From contig NC_030852.1 of NCBI RefSeq assembly GCF_000208745.1, positions 30,062,311 through 30,126,310 of the forward strand: a stretch of DNA of 64,000 nucleotides, written 5' to 3'. Origin of the DNA: Theobroma cacao (Eukaryota > Streptophyta > Magnoliopsida > Malvales > Malvaceae). The position numbers and the translations under genes are program-made. Of the stretch, positions 13,450 through 25,351 are shown one piece after another. Every line of letters starts with the position of its first letter. Within the stretch, counting starts at the first letter, position 1. The notes beneath the pieces are model-generated. The model did not search any database. It was not told where the DNA came from and saw only the letters and a list, made by a program, of their open reading frames with translations.

Positions 13450-15354
13450 ATGGCGTTTGCTATCTCCAACCCAACCTGCATTTCTTCTTCCATTTCACCT
13501 CTACTTAAAACGGTAAAAGATTCAAACCCTTTTTAACTTTCCAATTTTGGCCTCACCATTTACTTTGTTAGTCAATATTGATTGGATTCCTTCGTTGGTC
13601 TGACGCAGGCGAGAGCAGGGACAAATTCATGGCGTCTCAACCCCAATTTAAAGTGTCAGGTTTATCTTTGGAAATTCATTTTGTTTTCAGAATTAATTTC
13701 ACGTAATTATTTTTAATTTTTGTAATAAATAAGTTTTTTTATTTTAAAGTGTCAAGTTGTTTCCCGGTTCGAAAGCGAGGGTGGTGGTCGCCGTGTTTGG
13801 CGCCGGAGAAAATTGGTACATGGTCAAACTTGCTTTTTATTTCTTTCTTGGATATAAGATAGTTATTAGTATCAATATACCAGTAAATTGAAATTAATAA
13901 AAAATGGATAAGAAAAAATGGAATGAATTTTTGTACTTTCTGATGGATATGTTTAGTTAGATTCATGGTGAAGTAATGTTTAATTGCTTTGAAACTCAGA
14001 TGTCTTTATTCATATCTAACTAAGAATTTGGATTAGATGAAGGTGCTGTTTACTGTTATGATAATTTATGGGATAGAGTTTGTGAAGAAAAGTTTGATGT
14101 TTCTGTTGAAACATTCACCAACAGAGTTCAATATAAATCAAATAGGTGTGGGAGACTGATAGTTTTTGAGCATTCACCCTTTTTCTCATTCCCAAAAATG
14201 TAATTTCATGCTAGAAATACAGTTTAGAGACTGAGTGAGTAGCTTGTGGTGGGCTACACCTATACTCAAGCTTAGAATAGTTATTCTATTCACAAGGTTT
14301 TCTTCTCATTCATCTTCTGTTTCTTTCTGATTCAAAATTTTCCGGAAATTTCAATTCGGTGTTGGTCGGATGGAGGGTAATTGTGCTCCCTATTCTTCTA
14401 TTAAATTCATAATGTCTGAAATTCTGTTGTTGCAGCTATTTTTGTATCTTAAGAATGAAACTTATACCAACATAAGTTGCTTCGTATTTCTGAATCTTGC
14501 TCATTGTTGCTTGCGTTTCACTAAAATTGGAACAAATTAGGAGTTGAGTTACAAATGCTGGTATAAGTTTTACATTCTTATATATGATGGAAATCTTCCA
14601 GTATTTAGGATTGAGTCAAGGTTCTCTACAGTTCTGAGTTCCCCAAATAATTTTGTGACATGTCTATCCTTGGTCCATTGTTTTTTGAAAGTGAGTAATT
14701 CATTTCATCAATGAACTTTACATACTATCCAAAGTGGTAGCAGAGTGACATCACGGAGCTGGCAGACAAGACCCTGCCCACTCCAAGTGAGTCCTGAAAT
14801 CAAAAAGTATGTGATCCCATCAGGTTGTATATGGGATCAAACACCGAAAACAAGACCACGTGAATCAAAATCCAGTCAGCCCTCCAGTTACCCAAAGACA
14901 GAACCGTTCCCATCTATCCTTGGTCCCTGCTTCAGTAGAAATATGTTGTTGTTATGCAAGTGACATGCTCAAAGGCATTTGGTTGCAATGTTGATGTGGA
15001 AATTTCCTCTTCATTCAGACAAAGAAGGATGAGATGTTGCAGTACAAGTTGGAGCGAATCCCTTTCCTGGAGGAGCAGGTTAGGAAGATAAGGGAAGGAG
15101 GAAAGCTCTTGACAATGGACATCGAGCGACTGTTGCTATCGGAGGACAACAGGTTTGATTTTGTGAATGATGTAGCAGCTGAGGCCAAAGATTATATTGA
15201 GAGTAATCGGGATGAATATGGAGGTACTAAAAAAGCTATACTTCATGTGCTCAGTAACCGTGTCAATGATTCTGGCTTCTATCGTCCAGATGCATATGCT
15301 GAATCTGACCCTTTCAAGCCTGGACCTACTTATTTGAAGGAAGAATTTACGTAA
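13450..15354 (+). CDS. PTAC7: PTAC7, plastid transcriptionally active chromosome protein 7
   Basis: Four exons join in phase 0: 13450-13512, 13609-13659, 13750-13815 and 15019-15354, giving 171 residues. The first 40 or so residues are a Ser/Thr/Pro-rich transit peptide. The mature part carries the conserved RRVWRRRKLTKKDEM junction, then FLEEQVRKI, EDNRFDFVN and GGTKKAILHVLSNRVND, matching PTAC7 (At5g24314) as I remember it. PTAC7 belongs to the plastid-encoded RNA polymerase complex and is needed for expression of plastid photosynthesis genes. The last exon lies behind a 1.2 kb intron that holds a fold-back sequence. The exon 2 end and the exon 3 start both read AAGTGTCA, so the exon 3 acceptor could be misplaced by a few codons, producing an apparent Cys-Gln repeat. 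The final TAA overlaps a donor-like GTAAG, so a longer splice form is conceivable. Confidence 0.88.
14440..14585. repeat. Fold-back element in PTAC7 intron 3
   Basis: The segment at 14450-14469 and the reverse complement of 14559-14580 match over 20 bases, apart from a two-base gap. Imperfect pairing continues about 14 bases inward. A loop of roughly 60 bases lies between the arms. This could be a MITE remnant or a hairpin transcript, but no target-site duplication was confirmed. Confidence 0.55.
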
Positions 15355-16157
15355 GTTTTGTATGTTAGTGTCCATTGTATTCAAGATTTTCTTCCTTGTA
15401 ATTTCATTCCCTCGGATTTAATGCAGTGGTAGTTCTTTGGAAAGAATTAGTGGTTGATTGAATAAATATAATGTAATCTTTTGTAGTAATTCCTAATTCT
15501 TTTTGTAATTTAAAAATAATTGGAGAGGGTCAATGTTAAATCTGGTTATAGTATTTCACTACTTAGTATTTTCGTGGAAATGTAGTACTAGAATTTTTGG
15601 AAGATGACTCCATCAACAGATCTGAGTCAAGTGGGAATGAACAGAGTAAATGATGTGTACTCAGACCCTAAGCCCAATATTAACTTGGGCTTGGTGCAAG
15701 CCCAGATAATATGACAATATTGACCCAAGTCTTACTTGACACGTGTAATTGATGATTCAGACCTTTTATCTGTCCTTTTTTGCCCTTTTTTATAGACCTT
15801 TAATGAAGTCGTCTCTGTCTAGCCAAAGAAAAGGGCAAATAAGGATAAAAAAACTTCTGCTGTATGCAAGTCTCTTAAGCATCTTCTTAGATATTCGCCA
15901 ATTGAAGCTGTCACTTAAGCTGACGTGGCTTTATATGAACCGCAGAATATTCACTTACACTGTGGTGGAAAAGTCCGTAGGAGATCCTAGCTCACTTGGA
16001 ATATAATCCGTTAAATCAGTTAGAGGCCTAACTTCACTCTCTTATCTCCGACACCGCCACAATCACAGAGAAGATTCTCATCCTTGCAAGCCGAAACTCG
16101 AAACTCCAACTCATCCGTTGGACTCAGAGATTCAACTCACTGAGTCAACCAGAAGCT
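15355..16157 (+). promoter_or_regulatory. PTAC7 3' flank and PPH1 promoter region
   Basis: The interval holds no gene. A perfect G-box (CACGTG, 15740-15745) stands about 415 bases before the PPH1 start, and a second ACGT core (TGACGTGGC) near 15920. G-boxes are common in promoters of light- and ABA-responsive plant genes, so they fit a photosynthesis gene, but their use here is inferred. Confidence 0.4.
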
Positions 16158-19100
16158 ATGGCGTTATCGAGTCCACAGTTACAGAGATTCCTCTCAACCG
16201 ACTTCAATTTCACCTCCAACACCAAATCAGCCAACAAGAACCACCTAACGACCACAACTAACATCAGAGCCAGAAGCCCCTGCCGTTGCTCTGCGATTGC
16301 AATTGACGCTCCTTCTTCGCTAACGGACGTCGCGGGGATCCGATGGGGATCCGCGAGCGTTCAGGGCAGACGCGAAGAGATGGAGGACAATTTAGTCATA
16401 CGATCGGACGGCCTTGACGGATTCTCATTCGCTGCTGTCTTTGATGGCCACGGTGGCGTATCTTCCGTCGAGTTCCTCAGGTACGATAAATATTACATGC
16501 AAATGACTAGCAATATTTACTTCATTCCATGAACTTTTTGCATAGTTTATTGCGATTTAATTTTATAGCAAGAGATGGTTCTGATGAAAGCAGGGATGAG
16601 CTGTATAAAGAGTGTGTTACCGCTTTACAAGGCGGATTTCTGTTGAATGGAGGAGATTTTAATGCTATTAGGAAGGCGCTAACGAAGGCTTTTGAAAATG
16701 CTGATAAGAAATTGCTAAATTGGTGAGCCAAAAATCGATGCTTTGAACCCACAAATATTGATAAGTCTTTTAATCTGATTTTGTAGTCTTAATATGATTG
16801 TAGATTTTTGTATATTACTGGTTGAAGGTTTAGCTGGTGTTTCATTTTGTAAAGGCTTGAAACGATTGGAGAAGGTGATGATGAATCTGGTTCAACGGCC
16901 ACTGTTATGTTAATAGGAAATGAAGTCCTCTTCATTTCTCATGTTGGTGATTCGTGTGTGGTATGGATACCTATTCCTAGTTCCTTTTATATATATTAGA
17001 ATCCTTAATTTACATATAAAAAGACTAAAATTTTTGAGTTTCTTGTATAATAGTAGCATTTTTGGGAACTAGACAGAACACCACCTTTATTCTTTAAAAG
17101 GGTTATATCACTTTTCATTCTTTTTCTCGGTTGATACACTGATGCAGGTTCTATCTCGTGCTGGAAAAGTGGAAGTGTTGACTGATTCTCATCGACCCTA
17201 TGGAAGCAATGAGACCTCTTTGCAAGAAATCAGGAGAATCAGAGAAGCAGGTGGATGGGTGTGTTTTTTCTGTTCTTGATTTTCTTTTCGGCACTTGCTA
17301 TCTGATCTTTAATCCTTGCTGGTACCTGAGAGTTCTCACATCTTAAAATGTATAAAGACTTAAATCAAAAACTCCGGAGCCTCAGTGACGTTTGGTCTTA
17401 CTCACATCACACGGCTGATTATAAGTTTTTCCATGCAATGTCCATAGATTGTCAACGGAAGGATTTGTGGTGACATAGCTGTATCTCGTGCTTTTGGTGA
17501 CACTCGATTCAAGACAAAGAAGAATGAGTTGTGTTCTTCTCCTGTCCTCATTTTAAAGAATTTTTCGTGATGATTTGTACATGTTCTGTACATTACACTG
17601 TGTGACTCCATCATAATGTTAATGGCTTGGAATTTTGCTCAGAATGCTGAAGAAGGGAGTTGAGGAAAGGAGATGGTCTGAAAAATTTATTTCTCGGTAT
17701 ATCTTCTGTGGATATCCTTTCTTAGTTTCATTTTCCCCCTTTTGTTGTGGGTTCTTGCTTTACAAGTTAGTTTAATTAGAGTCACACCTAGCTCAAGTGG
17801 TTTTCTATAATTAGGATAAGTCAGATAGCTGTTTGGTTTATTTCAAACATGTTTCAAGCTTACAAGATTGTTTGGCCTTCAATGTTTGTGCTCTTTCAGA
17901 ATAGTGTTCAATGGAGACTTGGTCATTGCATCTCCAGACACTTTTAAAGTAGCTCTCGGGTCAGATGCAGAGTTTATCCTGTTGGCATCTGATGGGTTAT
18001 GGGACTACATAAACAGGTATTTCAAGCTATGCTTTTAACTCTTGCTGCTGTACAGGCAGTTTCTTTTACATGGGTTTGCTGTATGTTCAATTGAGAGAAT
18101 AATGTTACTCTTACATACCTACTATTTTCTTCTTTCAGCTCAGATGCAGTTGCTTTTGTTAGAAATCAACTACGAGAACATGGAAATGTTCAGGTACATT
18201 TTACACTGTACCATATATGACCATGTCATATCTGTCCAGTTCTTATCAGATCCATTAGCTTTCCGATGATATTCTTTCATTGGTTTAGTCATAACTTTCC
18301 CCTTATTCCTGATTCAGGTAGCATGCGATGCACTTGCACAAGCCGCTTTGGTAATTAATAGTAATTTGTTTCTTTTGATTCATATTACTTATATATGTTT
18401 GTACGCAAGTTCCAGTAACGTTAGAATCTTATCATAACATGCAGGATCAAGGCTCTGAAGACAACATCAGCATTATCATTGCTGATTTAGGGTATGTAGT
18501 TGTTTTCACTAGTATGATTGCTGTTATGCTGTGCAGTTTAAGTTGAGCTAACAGATTATTTGAATCAACCTCTACTGGAAAACTAATCGTAGCTTTTTTT
18601 TCTCATATATTTTTTTTATAGAACTAATTAATGGTTAGCAATACAGTATATAGTCTTAAATTAACCATTGCCAATACTTTCCCACTTTGAAGGCTTCTTG
18701 CGCAGCCACTGGCTGAATGATATGAGCAGTATATGATCTTCAAACCCAGAATGAACAGTCTATTGTCCTTGGGCTTAGTCTGTTATTGGAACTTTTATTT
18801 TCTTTTCTATTTTTGTCCTCGTAGTCTAAATATGTTTCTTTATAATGAAAGCATTGCATGTGTTCAATGACTTGAGTATTGCTTTTTCTGCATTCCAAGA
18901 TTTCACTGGGGAAAGAAAATAGGAAACGCAAAGAAATGACTAATAAGTCAAAAACTCTACGGGTCGTGCTTGTCTCTTTCAATTAAGTGCATCTGAGTTT
19001 TCTGTTTATGGCTTTTCATAATTCCTATTAAAGGATCACCCACTCCCTCTCTTTAACTTTGGTTTCGCTTGCTTTGACCTTTGCACAGGCAGACCGACTG

Positions 19101-19212
19101 GCAGAGCTTGCCACTTGAGCAACAAAATTTTCTATATGAGTTAGGCCAAGCTTTAGTTACAGTTGGGATTGTATCACTTGGAATATGGTTGTCATCTCAG
19201 GCTTCTTTTTGA
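16158..19212 (+). CDS. PPH1: Thylakoid protein phosphatase 2C, PPH1/TAP38
   Basis: Eleven exons join in frame: 16158-16480, 16594-16722, 16855-16960, 17148-17258, 17448-17527, 17643-17696, 17900-18016, 18139-18193, 18318-18350, 18445-18491 and 19089-19212, giving 392 residues (the Arabidopsis protein has about 388). A transit peptide runs to about residue 50, ending near [13 protein letters not shown]. The PP2C metal-binding and catalytic motifs are intact: [34 protein letters not shown] and [12 protein letters not shown] hydrophobic segment near the C-terminus ([14 protein letters not shown]) is the expected membrane anchor. PPH1/TAP38 dephosphorylates light-harvesting complex II, returning antenna from photosystem I to II (state 2 to state 1). 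A weaker acceptor at 16568 competes with 16593, but only the latter restores the family sequence. Confidence 0.95.
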
Positions 19213-20823
19213 TATTGGGTGACCTGTTGTATATAGATCAACATAGATTTCACACTGTCTGTATAATGAAATTGTATATGATGCTAGCACTTTTTGGTAA
19301 ACTTGACCTAGGCAAATTTAATACTTCTCAAAGAATACTATTCCGTTACTTGTCTTTCTCTGTATCGGTTTTGGAAATTCAGTAGTACTGACTGTTATTG
19401 CCGTGGAAACTTCATTCCAGTTTATGTGTAAGCCGTTCTTACCCCGTTCAGGTACAAGATGTACCTTAAGGCTTAAGCTATAGATGAATTAAAGAGAAAA
19501 AGAAAAAGAAGAATAAAAAATAAAACTTCTGCTGTTGAAAATGAGGATAGAAAAATCAAAGGTCACTCTGCCTTGCAATATTCATATAAACAACGAAAAT
19601 CATTAGTCAAATGGGTTCTGATTGGTGCCCCCCGAAGCACTACATATCAGCCTAAACAATGGTTTTTGAGGTGCATAATGAATTCTAAAAGGTCCAGGAA
19701 AATACGTATTGTTGACTTGAATTTCTGAAATTGAAGCTAGGCAGTCAAACATGCCATCATTAATAGGGAGAAACTTCGTAAGGTGGAACAAATTGGGATC
19801 TAATTTTATAAGTACAAGTGATAACGTTGAGTTTGATATCAACACTACTGTCCTTAATTTCTTTGTTTTCTTTTTGCTTTCAATGCATAGGAGAATTATT
19901 ATATAGAAAATTCAAATTCATTTTTTTTTAAAAAAAAATTGTAATAAATAAATAAAATAAGATTAGATATTGGGATGTTGTTGCAATGATCCTTTGATTT
20001 AGCATATAATTTCATGACTTCATCAATAATATAATTCCATCTTCAGAACAATATTCCTCGTATCTCATCTAAAGACTATACATAACCAATTATGTTCATT
20101 CTGCCTTATTCCTTAATATTTCTTTTTTTGGTTTTAGAGAAATAAGATGTATGAACTATTACATACATAGTTCTAAATTACTTCTCTGCATGGTGTTTTT
20201 TTTTTTTCAGAAAAATTTATTGATTAAATTATCTAATGAGAGACAACTCTTTCTCATTTACTTCATCAATCATTCACACATCAAAACTCAAATTTGTAAG
20301 ATCTCGAATTTCCAATCCAAAAAAAATAAAAGAAAAAACCGTAAACTACAATTAATCACTACCATTATAGACGTATACTTTCAATGTTGGGCTTTATTAA
20401 TTGCTATTTGGGGTAGCCAATAAGCACTGCTAATGGTGAAATTTGAAATCAACACATACGCTTTGATTTGTTTTCTAGTCTTGGGTTTATGTGTATATCT
20501 CATAAACAACTGATGAGGAACAAAATAGGAAAGCTTCATTATTTATTCTTAATATATGGTTATGGCAGGCAATAGCCTGGGAAGTACAAACATAAAATCA
20601 CATCCGCAGAATACAGTGGCAATAACACAGTTTTAAGAACATAATTATACTACACCCCCCCGAGTAGGGTTTGTACTCTTTTGTTACTACTCACTTAACT
20701 GATCTAATAACTCCATAATATATATATTATGCCTTGCCTTTCTATTGCTAGATGATCAAAACCTCTTAAAAGAGAGACAGCGAGAAAAGAGTTTTTCTTT
20801 TTTCTAGTTAATTCATGGTTTGA
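19213..20823. other. Intergenic: PPH1 3' flank and 3' flank of the PSY-like gene
   Basis: The two flanking genes converge here. The first few hundred bases are probably PPH1 3' UTR. The rest is AT-rich, with short A or T homopolymers near 19920-19940 and 20200. I see no gene, RNA or recognisable mobile element. Confidence 0.55.
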
Positions 20824-21322
20824 TCAGGGCTTGCCAGGTTTTTTCCTTGGGTCATGCTTAGTATTGGCACCTGTATCATCATAATCCAGCATTGCACCCA
20901 GCATCAACAGCTTCCTGGATGGATTCGTTTGGATCCCACCCTTCATAAAGAATTAAAATCAACAGCATTAGTTATCCCCAAAGATACAAGAACTCCCACA
21001 TTTCGAAATACAACATATATTTATACGTGCATTAATTATTATTCTGCATTTGCAACGATTATCAAAGCAAGCAGATGTGAGGGATTGTGGAGTACCAGAT
21101 GAAGTGAGTATTTGGCCTGCATGCCATCCCGAAAGGCAGCAACGGTGCCTGCAATACAAGTCTGGTCAGTGACATGATGATGTTTTGGAAATTAATACAA
21201 GGTCTAGTGCTGACATACAGAATTAACAAGGAGAAGAATGTACACTCGATTAGAGTATTACCACAGGAGAAAGGCATGAGGAGCAAAGACAGCAAAAGGA
21301 AAGCCTTGAAGCAAAGAGCCAT
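20824..21322 (-). CDS. PSY-like sulfated signalling peptide precursor
   Basis: Three exons on the minus strand join in frame: 21322-21262, 21148-21096 and 20940-20824, giving 76 residues. Residues 1-21 (MALCFKAFLLLSLLLMPFSCG) are a clear signal peptide. A variable linker follows, then at residue 57 DYDDTGANTKHDP plus a basic, proline-rich tail. This matches the PSY family core (in PSY1, DYGDPSANPKHDP). PSY precursors are secreted, the Tyr after the first Asp is sulfated by TPST, and the processed peptide promotes cell expansion and balances growth with stress through receptor kinases. The Asp-Tyr pair and the AN..H.P core are both kept, so the peptide looks functional. All three exons are short, so automated gene finding could easily miss the gene. 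The size and three-exon layout are my reconstruction. Confidence 0.85.
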
Positions 21323-21555
21323 GGCTAGCTGCGTTTGATAGGGAGGGGGGAGGATGTGATGAGTTTGCTGGAGAGGGGTTAAGGTTGGGGAGGGGAAGGT
21401 GTGCTTTTATTGTTGGTGTTTGAGGTAGGAAAATGTGGCATGGAGAGAGAGCTGTTGTCATGGTGCACCCCACCCAATAGCAAAAGAATCATGATGAGTT
21501 GCATTACCCCTTCTTTTGCCCACAACCCCTAAAGTCAACTGCACTGTTTTCATAT

Positions 21556-21612
<57 letters not shown>

Positions 21613-24370
21613 ACATCACACAAAGTGCACAAAAAGCATTTGTAAAACTTATATGCATGTCGGACAAAGGGAACAGTCGTTTGCATGGCTCAATCTATAT
21701 CTATACCCATTCTCGGGTTGCCCTTTTTTCCGGCTGTATTTCTCACCCTTTTCCCAACTCAATCCATCTCCACATTAATTTACACTATCAATAATTTACC
21801 CTAAAATCATCTCTCTTTCTATATATGTTACTAATACTTTTACTTTAGCCTCTCATTTGTTTCAACGGTGCACGTTACTCAAATAAAATTTAACATCCCA
21901 TGTCTATCTTCTTGATAAAATTACACTTAAAAATTAATTCTATTTATTATGTGGATTTGATTTTCATTATATAATAATAATAATAATGTAGTGGGGGGAG
22001 GGGGGAGGTCAGAAATCCTTCTCCTGGATTTGTAATTCCGTGGTACCAAACACCACTTTATTGAATAGTGGTTTTGATCCTCATGTTTCGGCTTTCATCA
22101 CTTTCCAAGGCAATTAGATGGAGACAAACAGGTTAGTGGCCTACAGACGAAATCAAATGCAAAAAGCATTTAGGATGTTGAATTTTGGCGAGAGCCATTA
22201 GCGGGAGCACTATCAAAAGAATAAAACAAAGCAAGGGATGGGGGGACAACACAACACTTTGAACTCCCAACACTAATTTTAATTTAATCATTTATTAACA
22301 TTAAATTAAAAGTGTAATTAATCATCTTTAAGGAGACCATATGTTGGCAAAATGATGCTTTCTTATACCCAAATTGATTGACTAATTAATAAAACCTTAA
22401 TTTCAAAGTCGTCCAAAAGGAATTAAAATCATTGTGTATTCTTTTTAATATATTTACATATATATATATAAATAATTAGTCATAAGCATACACAAAATGA
22501 TATATGTAGCATACATGCAAGTGTTTGATTTATTAATTAATGTATGATTTTTTTCTTAAAGAGTATAGTTTGAATCATCATTCCATCGATTCAAAAAAAT
22601 ATAATGTATGTAACATATTTTGTGTTTTTAAAAAATAAAAATGATGGGTTTAATTTTAAATTTAGACTTAAAAAATAAGGAAATTATTGCATATTATTGT
22701 GATATTTTTGAGAACTGAGGCAAGGGAAGCTGAATGATAAAATTAATGGTGGATATTTTCGGGTATCAAATGGTTCAACAATGGCAGGAATTGGTGAAGT
22801 CACTTACAAGAGTAGTACTGCTCAAAGTGGCATATGCTATTCATTGTGGATGCTTATTACAATATATGTTTTCCTTTTTTTTTTTTGTTTGTTGGGTTAC
22901 TCCCTGATTTTTCCTCCATTACCCAATAGTTTGGGTTTTCGTTGCCTTGTACGGCCATGAAAGGTCCTGATGAGAGACATGGAAGGATTTACCCAAAAAA
23001 GAACAAAATTGAGACAACTCGATGCATCCCCCCCTCCCTTCCTGCCTAAATTTATTAGATAGGGGTGGTGGCGGTCATATCACAGCAGGTCACACCACAT
23101 TCTCTGAACTACCTTTAAAGGGGCATAACCTGCCATTTCCATCTCTTTTCCCACTAAACCTCTGCCACCTGTTCGGATGCCACAACTTTGATCAATGTGA
23201 TGTGAGTCGAGGCTTTCTCTAACATCTTTTTTTAATTAAACAAAATAAAAATAAATAAATTTATATTATTTTTATTTATACATAATATCAGTAATTAATA
23301 CATATCTTTTCCCTCTTCTTCCAAGAAAGCAATGCAAGTTGATCTTATTTTTCGGTACAAATGTTTGTGAGAGAGGCAATGAAAGCTATCTTCATAGCTC
23401 ATGCTGACAAATTTGACAACAAAAGTATGTACTAAATTCGATAAATTAATCATGATTTGCAATTTCTTGGATCTTTCCAACCAATTGGAACTGCAATTTC
23501 TAGTCATAAACAAAAAGGCCTTTTGAGGGTTTGAAAGGTTTATACATACCATGACAGCAACCTTTCCCTTTTCAAACCCTCATGTAGTGTAAGACAAGAT
23601 GGTGAAGATGGAATGTATCAAGGGCAGCAAAGTGCATCAACTTGTTCTCTTCATAATAAGATCATTTGGGTTTTTTCTTTTGATCTTTTTCAAACTTCTA
23701 AATGAAGTTCAGGTCTGATCATTACAAGGCCTGAGTGATACCAATACCTTTTGGTCGTGAATTTCATGTGATTTTTTCACTTCATCTCCGAGCGTCGGTT
23801 ACCAAAGCCTTGTAAAAGATTGCTGCCCAAATTTAAAGAGAAGCTTGTTTTCTAATGATCAGATTTTTAAGATTTAACAGGATGTTGGAAGAAACTTTAT
23901 CCTGTGCGTGATAACTAATGGCTAGGATGAACTCGTTAGACTACCAAATAAAGTTTTCTCAGCTTTACAAAAGCATTAGCTCTATATTGGTGTTGGTCAG
24001 TTTGTTCTTATGAAGCTTGGAATTTGACCCAAGTCCCAACAAAAGACGAAATAGTCAAAATCTTTGAATAGTTAGCACAGTTCGAGCCAACTTTGAGGTG
24101 GGGTATGAGTGGTTTGAAGCAAATTAGTGGGATGAATGAGAAGCCATATCCCATTCACAGGGTAAAGTTGAATTCTATAGAACCAGTCAAAGAGGCCGCA
24201 CTTGAATACTTGGTCAGCCTGTGAAATTTTCAATTTTCAGCCATTATTAAGAGCTCATCAGATGAATAAGCATCGGTTCCACTGCGATCTTACTCTTTCC
24301 TAATCCATGAATCACAAAAGCCACATGGGTTGCTTATTAGGAATATTCTCACTTGGAGCCATTGAGAAAA
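21323..24370. other. Gene-poor spacer upstream of the PSY-like gene
   Basis: The stretch contains the PSY-like promoter, the TA microsatellite, and AT-rich sequence with short homopolymers. An open frame of 85 codons at 23295-23552 and one of 66 codons at 23022-23222 show no protein-family features. I see no tRNA, transposase or splice-supported coding sequence. Confidence 0.5.
21562..21608. repeat. (TA)n microsatellite
   Basis: About 24 dinucleotide units of alternating T and A lie roughly 240 bases upstream of the PSY-like gene start. They create open frames on both strands that encode only Ile-Tyr repeats and are not genes. Confidence 0.95.
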
Positions 24371-25351
24371 AACCGCTAATGCGAAGCAAAAAGGCAAACC
24401 CAGAATTATCTCATTCGGCCCTACTAATGTCAGCCCAATTTGTGATTTACTATCACTATGTATAAGCAGTGATAACCAAAAATTCTATTATACAATCTGA
24501 AACAACGGGAACAAAATTGTATACCCAAAGGAAATGCAAAACAAATAATTTTATGAATGCATGATATTGAACAATTGACTCGAGACTTTTGCTAACAATT
24601 CAAATTTATAAAAAAAAAAAAAAAAAAACCCCGACAACAACAACAATGCAATGCTGGATGGAATACTCCCAATAGCATGCTGTATGTGGCTAACCCCCAA
24701 CCCCACCGAAACAAAATATACAAAAGCAGCAGAGGTGATTAAATGCAACCCAGCCACTGACGTATCATACTTAAAAAATATGAAGAGTTGAACTACCAAA
24801 AGAAGGGGTTGAGTAACACTCAGAACCAAAACTAGGTGATGGAAGGACAATGGTGGAAATGCAGTACTTGACATGTCTTGAAGTGCTGCAGCACTTTGAA
24901 CCAAATTCTCAGTCATCCACTCCAACAACCTAAATTTAATTGGAGAAAACCACACCAAGGCAAAAATGATGTTTGTCTTGACAAATGGGGCGTAGAAACA
25001 GCACGTGACCAAGCTAGGTGACTAGTCAGTCTTTCCCACATGTCACAGTTACTGATCCTCCCCTACTTCAATCTTTCAGGACCAACAGATATTCTCTCCC
25101 CCAGTTTCATGGAGACCTTCATCAACTTCTCTGAAACCATCTTAATCCACTTCCTCCATGACAAAAGAAAAAAAAAAGGAATCTGACCCCATGATGATGA
25201 TGATGCAAGAGTTAGTGACAACTTGAAGACTGATTACTTCTGTTGTCTGACAAAGGCGATGACTTGACACATGCAATCCCAGACCCTCAACTCAACACAC
25301 CCAAATGCATGGACTTCCAAAAGAAAATAAACATGCTGAATGGCAACACCC
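24371..25351 (-). other. 3' flank and 3' UTR of importin copy A, part of the duplicated unit
   Basis: This stretch aligns, with scattered changes, to 30330-31328 downstream of copy B. Examples are the block around the CTTGAAGTGCTGCAGCACTT sequence and an ATG-repeat microsatellite (five units at 25191-25205). A poly-A run sits at 24608-24628. The 153-codon open frame at 24551-25012 is not conserved in frame in the other copy, so it is not treated as a gene. Confidence 0.6.

Noticed and set aside
21504..21794. Open frames on both strands across the TA microsatellite
   Set aside because: The predicted proteins are Ile-Tyr repeats made by the dinucleotide run. No start context, splice partner or homology supports them.
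24551..25012. 153-codon minus-strand open frame with hydrophobic segments
   Set aside because: It lies in the importin copy A 3' flank. The matching sequence near 30540-30980 does not keep the frame, so it is not under coding selection.
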